DNA of 58,121 bases, from assembly GCA_015852425.1 (NCBI GenBank), contig JAAAIG010000138.1, positions 1-58,121 of the forward strand, given 5' to 3'. The notes beneath the pieces are model-generated. The model searched no databases. It was not told the origin of the DNA and saw only the letters and a list, made by a program, of their open reading frames with translations. Shown here piece after piece: positions 11,501 through 21,740 of this stretch; positions within the stretch are counted from its first letter, which is position 1, and every line of letters begins with the position of its first letter. The position numbers and the translations under genes were made by a program. Origin of the DNA: Gryganskiella cystojenkinii (Eukaryota > Mortierellomycota > Mortierellomycetes > Mortierellales > Mortierellaceae).

Positions 11501-13237
11501 CTGATCAGTTCCAAGGAAGGCATGTCATCCAAAGATGTCGGCAGCTTCCAGACGACGATCAAGACGTCAGTTGTAAGAACCAATTTAGAGCAAATCGGCA
11601 ATATTTTAACACGAATTTTTGAGGGTGACCAAGTCGTCGGCAAGAGTATACTGTGCACAATGGATACGCCTACCGCACTCGAAACCGTCAAGACCATTCT
11701 GTTCTCGTTTATATGGACTTCCATGCCTAAAGGACTGAGTTCGGTAGCGCGCAATGGGCTCGTATGTGCGACCGCACAAGTTATACTACATTCCTCCCTA
11801 GGGTTAACCTCTCGCTCCCAGGGCTGGAGAAAGTCAACTCTCGACCCATGGAAAGTAAGTGCTCGAAGACCTTCCTCCAGAGACGGTTCTTTTGAGAACA
11901 GAGTGTGAGCTGGCAGTGCCGCGAACCTGAATTGTTCCGTCAGGTTTGTCCCAGTCAGCAACGCTCCTTGTTCGTAGCGATTGTTCTTTTGAATGCGAGG
12001 AAGGACAACAAACGAGCTGCGATTTTTCAAAGCAGTGAAAGCACCAATGCGATCGTTTTGAACGGGTCTGGTTGAAAGAACGGTTCCTGTATCTACCAAG
12101 ATGGATGTGATGGATCCTGCTTTGCAGAGGTGCAGCAAGAAACAGTCCCCTAACGAGATTTGGTCGCCTTCACAAGCCAGCAACTCCAATGCCGAAACCA
12201 TTCTCGTGGTTTTCATGTTCCACACCAAAACTCGGTCTCGGAACAGCAATGCCAGATATTGATCGCAAACATCATAATGCAGCAGGCGACCATCAAACGG
12301 AATTGTTCGAAGGGATTTCCATGGCTTGTCGTGTGGAGCGTCACATATCTCGGCGCAATCGTCTCCTATACATACAAAAAGCGGGAACTTGTTGCTATAC
12401 TCTCCTCGCCCGTTGAAATCCGAGAACATTCGATTGTTTCCAGATAGTTCTAGGTGCTGACTGCTTTGCCGAAAGGTATAGATCGCCAGACCCTGATCCG
12501 GCCTGGAAGAAGAAATTGAAATCTGAGATCCATCGTGGGATACGGACATGTAATGCTGGCGTCCGTTGTATTTGAAAGATTGCGGTAAGGACAGAGATGC
12601 GAGGGCTCTAGGGGCTGGTGCCATAGGTGCAGAGGACAAACTTTGATCTCCGATATCGCAGACACTGATGGATTTGATCTCCCAGAGCTGTAATAGAGAG
12701 TTATGAGTGCCTGATACTTCATGGTGGGACAAGACTGCAATTCTCTCGCCATCTCCAGAAACAGCGATGGATCGGACCGTAGTTCTTGCGCCATGGTCGA
12801 GATTCAAGGACCAGAGATAAGGTTTGTGAACATAAACACTGGAATCTGAAGAAACAAGAGGCAAAAAATAAATGATCAAATGTCTCGAGATTTTGAAAAC
12901 CTTAGATATCCTCAAGTATTCGGCTCCTTGATATAATTACTTTACCCGACGTCCAATCAACGGTTTTTTCCTCGTGGTACTCGGCATAGTGGAGTAGAAA
13001 TCGACCTGCGGTGTTTTCTGCGCACTTCAGCATGACTAATTCTGCTCCTACTGTGATCGAGATCGGATCCGATTTTTTTATGTCAAACTCCAGAGTCTCG
13101 TGCAGCTTGAGTCTAATCAATCCAACACCTTCGCCAGCTAGTTTTTGTAAGGTGTAGTTGGGCACAACCTGTTGTCGACCGTTAGTAACCGTATATGTCT
13201 TCCTCGGTCTTCCCTGTTGACCACCACTGTTCTCCAT
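8585..13237 (-). CDS. WD-like propeller / TRP-like ion transport domain fusion protein
   Basis: Seven exons, transcribed right to left: 13237-12946, 12845-10421, 10322-10116, 9997-9835, 9720-9490, 9371-9257, 9126-8585. They join without frame breaks to 1324 residues. The N-terminal ~550 residues hold WD-like strands such as VRSIAVSGDG...LLQLWEI and FRDRVLVWNMKT. The C-terminal third (about 840-1145) is a six-helix ion transport domain. Hydrophobic helices include FWISRFLLWCIYQ and AIDFVVVSLPLLQLIGL. A short pore-like loop (NFMMALTSTFFFV, then AGRFDPI) precedes a last helix that ends NVLIAMINAAF, the typical inner-gate end of TRP-type channels. A cytosolic tail with QMNRLGYLKRAE, an acidic stretch and a terminal heptad-like segment (FAALEAKIDYLTELLA) suggests tetramerisation. 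Membrane location and cation conduction are inferred from the family; ion selectivity cannot be read. Confidence 0.85.
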
Positions 13238-13646
13238 AGTAGTTTATTTTACCTCGATTTGGGGCTTATGTGTCCCTATCCGAATTAGGAGTTGGTGTAC
13301 GTCTTGCAGTTCGATATCTTCAAATGAGAAGCCCAAAACGATCTCGAGTCGTCCTTGATCTCCTGATTGACTTGGAATATTCCACTAATAATTTGCGCCA
13401 AGGAAGCATATTGTCAGCAATTATAAACAAAATGAAGCCTCAGAACAAAACGACGACTCCAGTGCGCACCTGAGCCGACCTGTGCTTTGGCATGTGAATA
13501 GTCACTGGCGAGGATTCACTACACCGGGGTTGAAGATATTATGGCGAGGATTAGTCTCTCTCTCTCTTTCTTTTTTTTTTTTTTTTTTTTTTTCTTCTTT
13601 TCCTTTTTACGCCACTATTTTTGCCTTAGTATCTCGGTACATCAGC
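13238..13646. other. Intergenic with poly-T tract
   Basis: No gene seen. It holds the promoter of the ion-channel gene and the 3' flank of the next minus-strand gene, with a T tract of about 22 at 13571-13592. Confidence 0.5.
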
Positions 13647-14390
13647 TTACACTTGGGTCAAACCGAGCTTGACGATGGCGCCTGATGAGGAGTTGCCGCT
13701 GTCGGTAGGTGGATCGAGGCCAGGGTCGGTAGTTTTCATGGAACTGGTAGTCCTCAAGATCCCATCGCCAATTAGGGAAGCCGCCTGCGTGTTTGAATCC
13801 AAGATTTCGGACGTAACAAAGAACCATCGTCTACTGAAATTTCCTTCCGAAGGATCAGAGGTGGATTGCAGATCCGGAGGTTGTGAAGCGACCAAGGTGC
13901 AGTTGGAAGCATTGGTGAGAGAGATTGGACTTTGTGAGTTGCAAGTCGTTTCTAGTAAAATGCCGTTGCCACTGATGCCATCGTCTCCTTCGCTCTCATC
14001 ATTGATGACGCCATGGACATAACCGTGACCACTTTCAGACATTGTTGCAGCTCCGAGCGCAAGAGGAAAGAGTTCGCCCAAAGTCTGAGCTCGGACTTTG
14101 AGGAGAGTAGAAAAAGATTGTTGACGGGGAACACTCTCAGAAAAGGGGATATCTTTCTCCCCATCCCAGGCTACTTCCTCACGGGGATTTCCAACCGGGA
14201 TGCTATTTTTGTAGACGTTGGCCTCATTTTCCTCGTTGTCTTCATCGTTGCTTTTGTTCGGACCAACCGAGTCGATACTCTGTCTAGATAATGGTTCACC
14301 TTCATCGGAGGGATGCGATGCTGGGACTGAAGACGAGGATGCAGGCGAATCGTCGTATGCAGCCAGAGAATAAGCTTGATGTGGTGCCAT
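13647..14390 (-). CDS. Unrecognised Ser/Asp-rich protein
   Basis: Single open frame of 247 residues from an ATG in good context (GCCATGGC); an in-frame upstream ATG at 14444 would add 18 residues. The product is hydrophilic and rich in Ser, Asp, Glu and Pro. It has an acidic stretch near residue 60 (NDEDNEENEAN) and no transmembrane segment or recognisable domain. The central stretch FSTLLKVRAQTLGELFPLAL is the only part likely to fold as an amphipathic helix. No family recognised. It could also be one exon of a larger gene, since the flanking sequence was not resolved. Confidence 0.4.
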   Translation of the reverse strand: MAPHQAYSLAAYDDSPASSSSVPASHPSDEGEPLSRQSIDSVGPNKSNDEDNEENEANVYKNSIPVGNPREEVAWDGEKDIPFSESVPRQQSFSTLLKVRAQTLGELFPLALGAATMSESGHGYVHGVINDESEGDDGISGNGILLETTCNSQSPISLTNASNCTLVASQPPDLQSTSDPSEGNFSRRWFFVTSEILDSNTQAASLIGDGILRTTSSMKTTDPGLDPPTDSGNSSSGAIVKLGLTQV

Positions 14391-14746
14391 GGCGATATCG
14401 AGGACAATGTAGTGAGGAGCAACTTGAAGTGAGTAAAGCGACAACGACTCTGTTCGCCAAGTCGAATATCAAAGAATTGAAGGACGTTTTTGTTGATGGG
14501 AGGAAAATGGATGGTAAAGAGGAGTGTCGGCTATCTTAGAGGATGAAGTGGGAAGAAGGTACAAAGAGAAAAGGAGCGAGATCTCGAAAAAATAGAATGT
14601 TTATTGAAGCGAGGGCGAAGTGATAATCTCCCCAATTCTTTTTGTGGGCAAGGTGCATAAGTTAAATTGCTCTGTGTGTAACAAAGTATACAAACATCGA
14701 GACGTCTACCAGCATAAAAAACACAATCTGCATCGTTCAACCCAAA
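14391..14746. other. Short intergenic stretch
   Basis: No supportable gene. It is the leader of the minus-strand gene ending at 13647 and the left flank of the retroelement remnant. Confidence 0.4.
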
Positions 14747-15360
14747 TGTTCGTGTGCATCCACAATCCCCGACCTGCCTGGAACGCCATCTGCACTCCTC
14801 GGTCCTTGGGAGGTCTGGGTGTGATCGATCCAGTGGCTCAGGCTACCACCTTTCAACTCAAGCTCTTCGCCTCGGGCTTGACCCAGCCCCTCGGATTGGT
14901 CTGGCCATAGTCTTTGGCCCTTTTTCGGTCTACTCTACATATGTCACCCACCCGCTCTCAGCACACCCGCTCTCAGCACACTTACAGAACCTTTTGAAGG
15001 CAACACTCCGAACTCTGGATAAAATAAAAGTGTCGGATACATCGTCAGGGCCGCCAAATATCTACCAAGGATTGCTCTGGACGCGGCATGGATCACTCAC
15101 CTCTTGTCACCAATAGATACGTTACTGGCGACGCCACTCGAGTGGAGGATTAGATGGATTCATCACCCTCCGAATCGACGATGTCAATCAATGTCATTCA
15201 GGATGTGCGATGTACTCAGCATCGACCCCAACACGCGCTTCAGATCACTACGGCAAGACCTTCCCAACAACCGTGAGTTCATGAAGCAATGGCGAAACAC
15301 AGCACCTTCGCCTTCTCATCCAAACCAAACAGCACCTGAAAAGGATCGACGTCATGGTGA
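14747..15360 (+). mobile_element. Decayed LINE (non-LTR retrotransposon) reverse-transcriptase tail
   Basis: The plus-strand frame 14747-14908 reads NPRPAWNAICTPRSLGGLGV and continues IDPVAQATTFQLKL. This is the signature just downstream of the reverse-transcriptase core in LINE elements (W..I..P...GGLG..d...q....Lk). The frame then stops, and further pieces in shifted frames (for example DVLSIDPNTRFRSLRQDLPN at about 15210-15270) read like the following connector. There is no catalytic core, endonuclease or intact frame, so it is a 5'-truncated, frameshifted relic. It abuts the broken LRR gene copy on its right. Confidence 0.5.
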
Positions 15361-15369
15361 CGTGGCTGA

Positions 15370-15752
15370 ATGGCAGTCGCAAACTCCTGTCGACTTCTGC
15401 AGGATATGAGGCACTCTTTCGCATCAGAGAGAGCCCTAATATGAGAATGATTCATTGTGCCCTTCCTCCTGACGTCACGAAAATACCAGTGATCAGCCAA
15501 AGACCTCGTCTCAAACTTGCAAGCTTACCTTTGATATGCGTCCTGCACCCGGGCCTATTGATGGAAAGGTGGTGCGGGCGCTTGCAGGGGCGCATCAATA
15601 CTTCTCTGACTTCCTTGGTCTTGGAAAACACCTCGATCAGAGTCAGAGGAGTTCAGGCGTTGGGAGAAGCGCTCAAGACCAACACCACCCTGACCTCTTT
15701 GGACTTGAGGAATAAGTAGATCGGAGACAGCGGATGTCAGGCAGTTCGATCT
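15370..15752 (+). pseudogene. Broken third copy of the header-LRR gene, fragment 1
   Basis: Starting near 15370, the sequence matches the part of gene A at about 20380-20760: the SRKLLSTS...F-RI-E-PNMRMIHC segment, the PPDVTKI motif and the first LRRs. Breaks seen: a one-base deletion just after the codons for KIP, a second indel that restores the frame before NTSLTSL, and a stop (AAG TAG where the functional copies have AAC TCG) at about 15718. Homology ends abruptly at about 15752 inside an LRR. This is a relic of a third family member, not a gene. Confidence 0.8.
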
Positions 15753-16774
15753 CACGATCCAGGTTTTGACGTTCATACTCATTTTGAGCCTTTTTCGCTC
15801 CAGCTGTCTGGACAGCGACTGTCGTCTGATTTGTGGTAACCTTTGTGTTGACTTTAACAGCTCGTTGAGACCAAAATTCCACTTCGTCGTTCTTCTGGAA
15901 TTCATTGAACGCTTTACGAATTTTTTCTCGTCGGTTCTTTCGGAGTTCGGGCGAGAACTTATGAGGGTTTAAAAGCACTGTTGGCCGAGTCTTTGTTGTC
16001 GCTGAAATTGAAACGTCGAGCGAAGTTGGGAAGGAGAACATGCTCTTGTCCTGGAATCTTCTTCGTCGCCCATGCGCGATGTTCACTTGTTGACATTGCT
16101 AGAATGGCCAGACTCAATAGAAACAGAGAAGCATAAATTACTACAAAAGGATGAGAGCTTCCGTTCCGAAAATGCAATTTGGCAGAAATGAGAAAGAGAG
16201 CCGGACCCCCATTAATCAGGGGACAAGACCTCAAACCATCCATCTTTATCGCAACCAACTAATGGCGTGTATCTGCTGCAACTCAAGAATTCGGGTTACA
16301 TTTGACATGATGTTGCTGCTTGGGCGTGAACAAGTAAATCATACTTACATTAAAGACTTTCAGAGTGCGGGAAGGAGATAAGATTGAAATAGAGAGAAGT
16401 TGACAGTGTTGATGCAAAGGCGAGTGTTGATGAAAGAGTAGGTGTTGATACAAGATTGAGAGACATTGGCAAAAGAGCGCGTTTCTTGAGTAATTACAGC
16501 GTGACCGCCAAGTAATGGTGACGCTCACTGTCTCACGCCTGTCACATGGCCCGTTCATTACTTGAACCTTTTTTCCATTACTCCGACCCAGTGTCCATGC
16601 GCTAATCTATTCTCAAGCCTTCACTCCACTCCTCGGCAAACTCTCACATCATCCTGGCCACTCCGTTGTCGGGAAGGGTGGTCGGCACCGCGTCTTGTCT
16701 CTATGGCAATCGACCATTTCTTTTTCTGATTGACAGGCTTGTAATCAACACGCGTTTCCAATTGGTTCATCTTG
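15753..16774. other. About 1 kb of unrelated DNA splitting the broken LRR copy
   Basis: This segment lies between two pieces of the same broken gene and shows no LRR homology. On the minus strand it has open frames that could be exons of a small gene: one with a hydrophobic stretch VIYASLFLLSLAILA at about 16100-16140, and one reading NPHKFSPELRKNRREKIRKA at about 15905-15965. Donor and acceptor-like sites exist, but no single gene model could be fixed. It may be an insertion or a small gene that landed in the relic. Confidence 0.4.
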
Positions 16775-16985
16775 TTACATGTCTCTGACCACTTTGAGCT
16801 TGGAGAGGAATTCGATCGGAGACGATGGAGCTCAAGCGTTGGGAGCAGCACTCAAGGCCAACACGACTCTGACCTTCTTGGACTTGAAGGACAACTTCAT
16901 TGAAAGTCTGTGACTCAGAAGTCGTCTGAGGTGTTGAGGTCCAATCTGGTCCGGATTTGGAGTGGCAGGCTCGCTTCAGTCACGA
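16775..16985 (+). pseudogene. Broken third copy of the header-LRR gene, fragment 2 (3' end)
   Basis: From about 16775 (a match to the first-LRR sequence of gene A near 20600) the DNA again encodes LRR sequence of the family (SLTTLSLERNSIGDDGAQAL). It then runs into a decayed version of the gene's C-terminal end and its 3' flank: the GCTTCAGTCA at 16975-16984 matches the sequence after the stop of gene A. A frameshift lies near 16910. Confidence 0.75.
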
Positions 16986-18610
16986 ACCTCTCTGAAAATA
17001 ATATTTCCATAACAGTTAAAAAGTTTGCACCTGAGCGCCAGGTTGATTCTGGCGATTCTAAGGACGAGCTGGCAGTCCACGTCGACAGTTACAAGCAATC
17101 GCAGAACATTTGCTGTAGTTATGCCAAGACAACTCTCTCGACCTTCTCTTTGAATCTCATTTCCCGGTAGATCAAAAAGGTAACATGGATCTTCAATTTT
17201 TGAAAATAAAGTGACGAACAGGACAGAGTTCTGGCCCGCGGAGGCGAGTCATGGAAATGATTCGAAAGTTGAAAGAAAGGAGTTACGAGGGCATCAAAGC
17301 TGCTGGACTCATCGAGGATGTTAGTATCTACAAGTGCTTGTGCAGCGAGGACAAACTATTCTTTCGTGAGGTCAACATTGAATTGCCTTTTTTTACGGCG
17401 AACTTTTATTGTTCAAGTTGGGGGTCTATTGAGACCTACGTATGATCGGGCACAAGTAAAAGAGGCGCCTTTTGTCGTAGTTAGGATGTCGACAGATCGG
17501 ATATGCTGCTGATTGTTGTCATTGAATGTAGATTCAAATGACGTTCACCTATGGCGATCTAACCCTTCAATGCTAGCCACCAGATCGTCCGAGTATTGTG
17601 GGAGATGATCACCTTCCAGAATCGAGACCATTTGGCCATAGTACCGTAACGTCGATCCTCTTCAGGCGCTGTTTTGACGAGTAGAGGTTTTGAAAGGTCC
17701 TCGAGGACTATGAGAGTAGTGAGCTATGGATCAACTTAGGGTGCATCTATAAACGTCGCTGGGCTAGATCGTCACCAGCGGCCAAGAGAGGGACCGGTAC
17801 GGTTCGAATTACGTCCGAATGATTGGCGAAGGGTACTGTACCTTCTTCATTGATTCAAGAACTGTTGATTGTTGGGGAAGACCTTGTCGCAGTGATAGGA
17901 GAAGACACAATGCATGTGGCGCCAAAAGTATGACCTTCCTTTCGTCCGTCTTCTTATCTTCCTCCCTTCCCGACGCCGATATTACTCCATGTTTGCCTCA
18001 GCCACATCGTCACATCATCGCACCTTCTGTCCCCATAAACAGCACCGTCTCAATTTGCCGACTTACTGACAGCCTCTTCTAAGTTGGAGATGGTCCTTCT
18101 TGATCTCCATGCCTCTGTATCGGATTTCATGGACCGTGAATACTTGACCGAACAGGCAGTTCAAGAGTGTCCCCTGGCTACACCACCGTTTCAAATTGTA
18201 GCTGTAGTGCTTAAGATGCAGGATGACGACGATATGCTGTCTCAACAACTGTACCAGAAATGTCATTTGGGATGCAAAGCTTGACTGGCTCTTTTCTAAC
18301 AACACGATAAACGAGGTTCTAGGAGGTAGTCTACCAACCAGAAAGATGCATGGCAAAGCAAAAAAAAACTTAATTTGATTGAACTTAATAACATAAACAT
18401 ATTGACGTGTATTAATACCATGTCGCCTAACAAACAGACACAGCCCAAAAAACTCAGGAACACAGGCAACATCAGCAGAAATTTGCCACTTCATTCTTTA
18501 CATTCCCCAACCCTCACTTTTAACTCCATTCTCCCATACAACAAGCACTGAAACACACAAGTCATTAATATTCTTTGTACTTTGCGCTATCGCCAGCCAC
18601 AAAAAAAAAA
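16986..18610. other. Gene-poor stretch upstream of LRR gene A
   Basis: No supportable intact gene. A frame at about 17250-17370 reads like a coding remnant (KERSYEGIKAAGLIEDV) but has no partners. The last ~200 bases (18420-18610) are similar to those upstream of gene B: both carry AACAAAC-ACACAGCCCAAAAA, a CATTCTCCCA box and a TTTGTACTTTGC-type element. They are probably the shared promoter. Confidence 0.45.
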
Positions 18611-21600
18611 ATGAAAGCGATCCAATCCATTTCCTTGATCGGAAGCACAAACATCGAGAAAATATGTGCGACCACTGTCCAGGGGCAAAATGTTGTTTAC
18701 TGGGCAGACATCAAGTTGCTCTTTCCTAGAGCATTATATGTCAAGAACGGCGATATCCTTGTCAGCATGATGAAGGATGGCGGGGGCAATGAGTAAGTAT
18801 ATGTTTATATAAGTGACCGCCACAATGACAGATGAAGGTAATAAAAGACAGTTTGCTTAAGTTTTGCCTTTTTTTTTATTGTTTTTTGGTATTTAGAATA
18901 TTACCTCTTCGAATCGAGTATTACCCAGGGATAGTACTGAGGGTTCATATAGACTCGAGAACCTCAAATGAATTATCGACAAACAGCCAAAGAGCTCCTT
19001 ATCACGGAAGAACCATCACTGGCAAAAAAAACCGGCGGTCAAGCATCGCCACCAACGGAACAGGAACGAACCCGACCGTGACTCCCGCCCGATCCGTCTC
19101 CAGCCTCGCCACTTCCGCCCAACTTTTCGTTAGCCTCTCTTCGACTGAACCGCAACAAGCAGCTCTGACCAGACGAAATACCATTTATATCCTTAGGCAG
19201 CTCAATTCTGTCACCACAGCCATCGAGCTAGCTCGTAGGGCAGGAACGCCTCTAGACTCTGGAGGTCTCTCTTCTCTGATCAACTCAAAACTGGTTCCAG
19301 CCGTACGAACCAAGATAGATTTTGAGAGCGACGTCATTCATCGATTGGAAACAATCGACCGGACAACTCAGGAAACTTTGGCGCTGTCAAAACAGATAAT
19401 TGATCGACTGATCCTGGTCCAGCGCAAGACGGAGGCCATCTTGACGCAGCAATTGGAATTAGCCGAGTATCCGATCCCTCGACTCTTCATTGTCTTGCCC
19501 GAAGAAGTGACAAAGTACGATCCTGGCAACTGGTTCAGGACAAAGTTCCGCCTGCATTTCATCTGTGAGTGCGGTGAGCACACCAAGATCCCTGGCAGCA
19601 AGCATCCCAACCATCTTCATCTGGCAAAACACGGAGGTTACCTCGTCCGCGAGCCGACAAAGTTTTTCAAAAAGTACGGTGCGTTTCTTTTCGTGATGCT
19701 CGAGCTAATCAAGTTTGGCACAAGTATCGCTGGTCATGTCGTGCCCACCCTCGCCAGCCTCAAGGTCGTCGAACTGGCCGAGTCTGTTGTGAAGACTGTC
19801 GAGTCCGTCACTGCCATGATCAATTACTCGCTCCAATGCATTGATAATCAATTAGATAAAGTCCAAGGACCAGCAGCTGGTGATATCACTGACACCGAGT
19901 CGAGCACAACCATAACTCAGCAGGACCTGGTCAACTATTTGAGCGATGTCGAAGGACTTGAAGGGGCAGAATTGCGACAGCTGGGATCATTCTTGAAGAC
20001 ATCGAAGGACGAGAATCTCCTTGGGAACCTTTATCGAATGACGACATTGGATGGGCATGTCAAATGGGTGTGCCTGGACCACTATCGAGCTGGTTACCAA
20101 GAAGCGCACACTCAGAAACTCCGCGAAGTGGTCAGTCTGGCTCATGGACAGTTCGATGAGCAGCTGGGTAAAGTCACCATAACCCTGAAGTCAAAACTTG
20201 CCGCATCCGAGTTTTACAAAAGTCTGAGCAAAGCCAAGGGTATCCTGGAACTCGATGTCGTAATGGGTCACGAATGCTCCAGGAGCGAGTTGCAAGGACT
20301 GGAAGTGGCCCTCAAGAAATCAAGAGTATCGATTCTTCGTCTTGATCTCTGTTATCTTGAGACAAGACGCAGTCGCAAACTCCTATCGACTTCTACGGGA
20401 TTCGAGGCAATTTTTCGCATCCAAGAGAATCCCAATATGAGAATGATTCATTGTGTCCTTCCACCTGACGTCACGAAAATATCCAGTTTTCAACCCAAGA
20501 AGTCATTTCATGCCTGCAAGCTCACCTTTGATATACGTTCTGCACGCGGGCCTATTGACGATAAAGTCATTCGGCTCCTTGTCGTAGCTCTTAAGAGTTA
20601 CATGTCTCTGACTTCCTTGGACTTGGAGAGCAGCTCGATCAGAGAGAGCGGAGCTCTGGCGTTGGGGGAAGGACTCAAGACCAGCACATCCCTGACCACT
20701 TTAAACTTGAGGAATAACTCGATCGGAGACATTGGAACTCAAGCATTGGGGGAAGCACTCAAGACCAGCACGTCCATGACCACTTTAAACTTGAGGAACA
20801 ACTCTATCGGAGACATTGGAGCTCGAGCATTGGGAGAAGCACTCAAGACGAACAATTCTCTGATCTCCTTGCACTTGGGGAGTAACTCGATCAGAGGCAG
20901 CGGAGGTCAGGCTTTGGGAGCAGGACTCAAGACCAACATGTCTCTGACCTCTTTGATCTTGCAGTACAACTCGATCGTAAACAGTGGAGCTCAAGCATTG
21001 GGAGATGCGCTCAAGAAAAACACTACTCTGACCACTCTGGATTTGTGGCGAAACTCAATCAGAGACATCGGAGCTCAGGCGTTGGGAGAAGCACTCAAGA
21101 CCAATACGACTCTGACCTCCTTGGACTTGAGGTGGAACGCGATCGGAGGCAGTGGATGTCGGGCGTTGGGGGAGGCACTCAAGACAAACACGTCTCTGAC
21201 TTCTTTGAACTTATGGGGCAACTCGATCATAGACAGCGAAGCTCGAACGTTGGGCAAAGCACTCAAGACCAACACGTCTCTGGTATCCTTGGCCTTGCAG
21301 TGGAACTTGATCGGAGTCAGAGGAGCTCAGGTGTTGGGAGAAGTACTCAAGACCAATACGTCTCTGGCATCTTTGAATTTGTTTCACAACTCAATCGGAG
21401 ACAGAGGGGCTCAGGCGATGGGAGAAGCACTCAAGACCAACACGTCTCTGACTACCTTGATCTTGGGGAACAACTCAGTTGGAGACAGCGGAGCTCAGGC
21501 GTTGGGAGAAGCGCTGGAGACCAACACGTCTCTGACGTACTTGGACTTGGGATATAACTCGATCGGACACGATGGAGCCCAAATGTTGGGGGAAGAACTC

Positions 21601-21717
21601 AAGTTCAACACGACTCTGATCTTCCTATGCTTGAGTGGGAACTCGATTGACAGGTCGGAGGCTCAGAAGTTGTCTGAGGCGCTGAAGTCCAAATCCGGTC
21701 GGAATATCGAATGGTAG
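18611..21717 (+). CDS. Header-LRR protein A (RNI-type leucine-rich repeats)
   Basis: Two exons, 18611-18792 and 18897-21717, joining in phase to 1000 residues. Exon 1 encodes a 60-residue header (GSTNIEKI, VVYWADIKLLFPRALYVKNG) ending GGGNE. The join continues ILPLRIEYYPGIVL. A Thr/Ser linker and a helical stretch (about 130-250) follow, then a conserved block at about 252-345: RLFIVLPEEVTKYDPGNWF, FHFICECG-like Cys pairs (HFICECGEHTK), HLAKHGGYL, FFKKYG, and the hydrophobic helix FVMLELIKFGTSIAGHVVP. Residues 631-994 are 13 RNI-type LRRs of 28 residues (consensus SLTSLDLxxNSIGDxGAQAL, then GEALKTNT). No nucleotide-binding motif or signal peptide is visible. I recall similar headers from Mortierella-type fungi but cannot name the family. 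A role in recognition, or as an effector-like protein, is inference. It is a paralogue of gene B at 33807. Confidence 0.85.
20605..21696 (+). repeat. Array of 13 84-bp LRR-coding repeats (gene A)
   Basis: The 84-bp units are strongly alike at DNA level; GCGTTGGGAGAAGCACTCAA recurs with few changes. Changes concentrate at the positions just after the LxL strand, the exposed face of an LRR. Confidence 0.9.
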
Positions 21718-21740
21718 CTTCGTTTCAGTCAACTACATGA

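Noticed and set aside
14620..14746. Zinc-finger-like CSVCNKVYKHRDVYQHKKH stretch
   Set aside because: The Cys-Cys-His-His spacing does not fit a classical finger, and the frame runs straight into the LINE relic; probably chance.
17251..17445. 64-residue frame starting MEMIRKLKERSYEG
   Set aside because: Protein-like for about 40 residues, but with no second exon, no homologue known to me, and sited in a relic-rich region.
17800..17815. GGTTCGAATTAC, like a tRNA B box
   Set aside because: No A box or cloverleaf can be folded around it.
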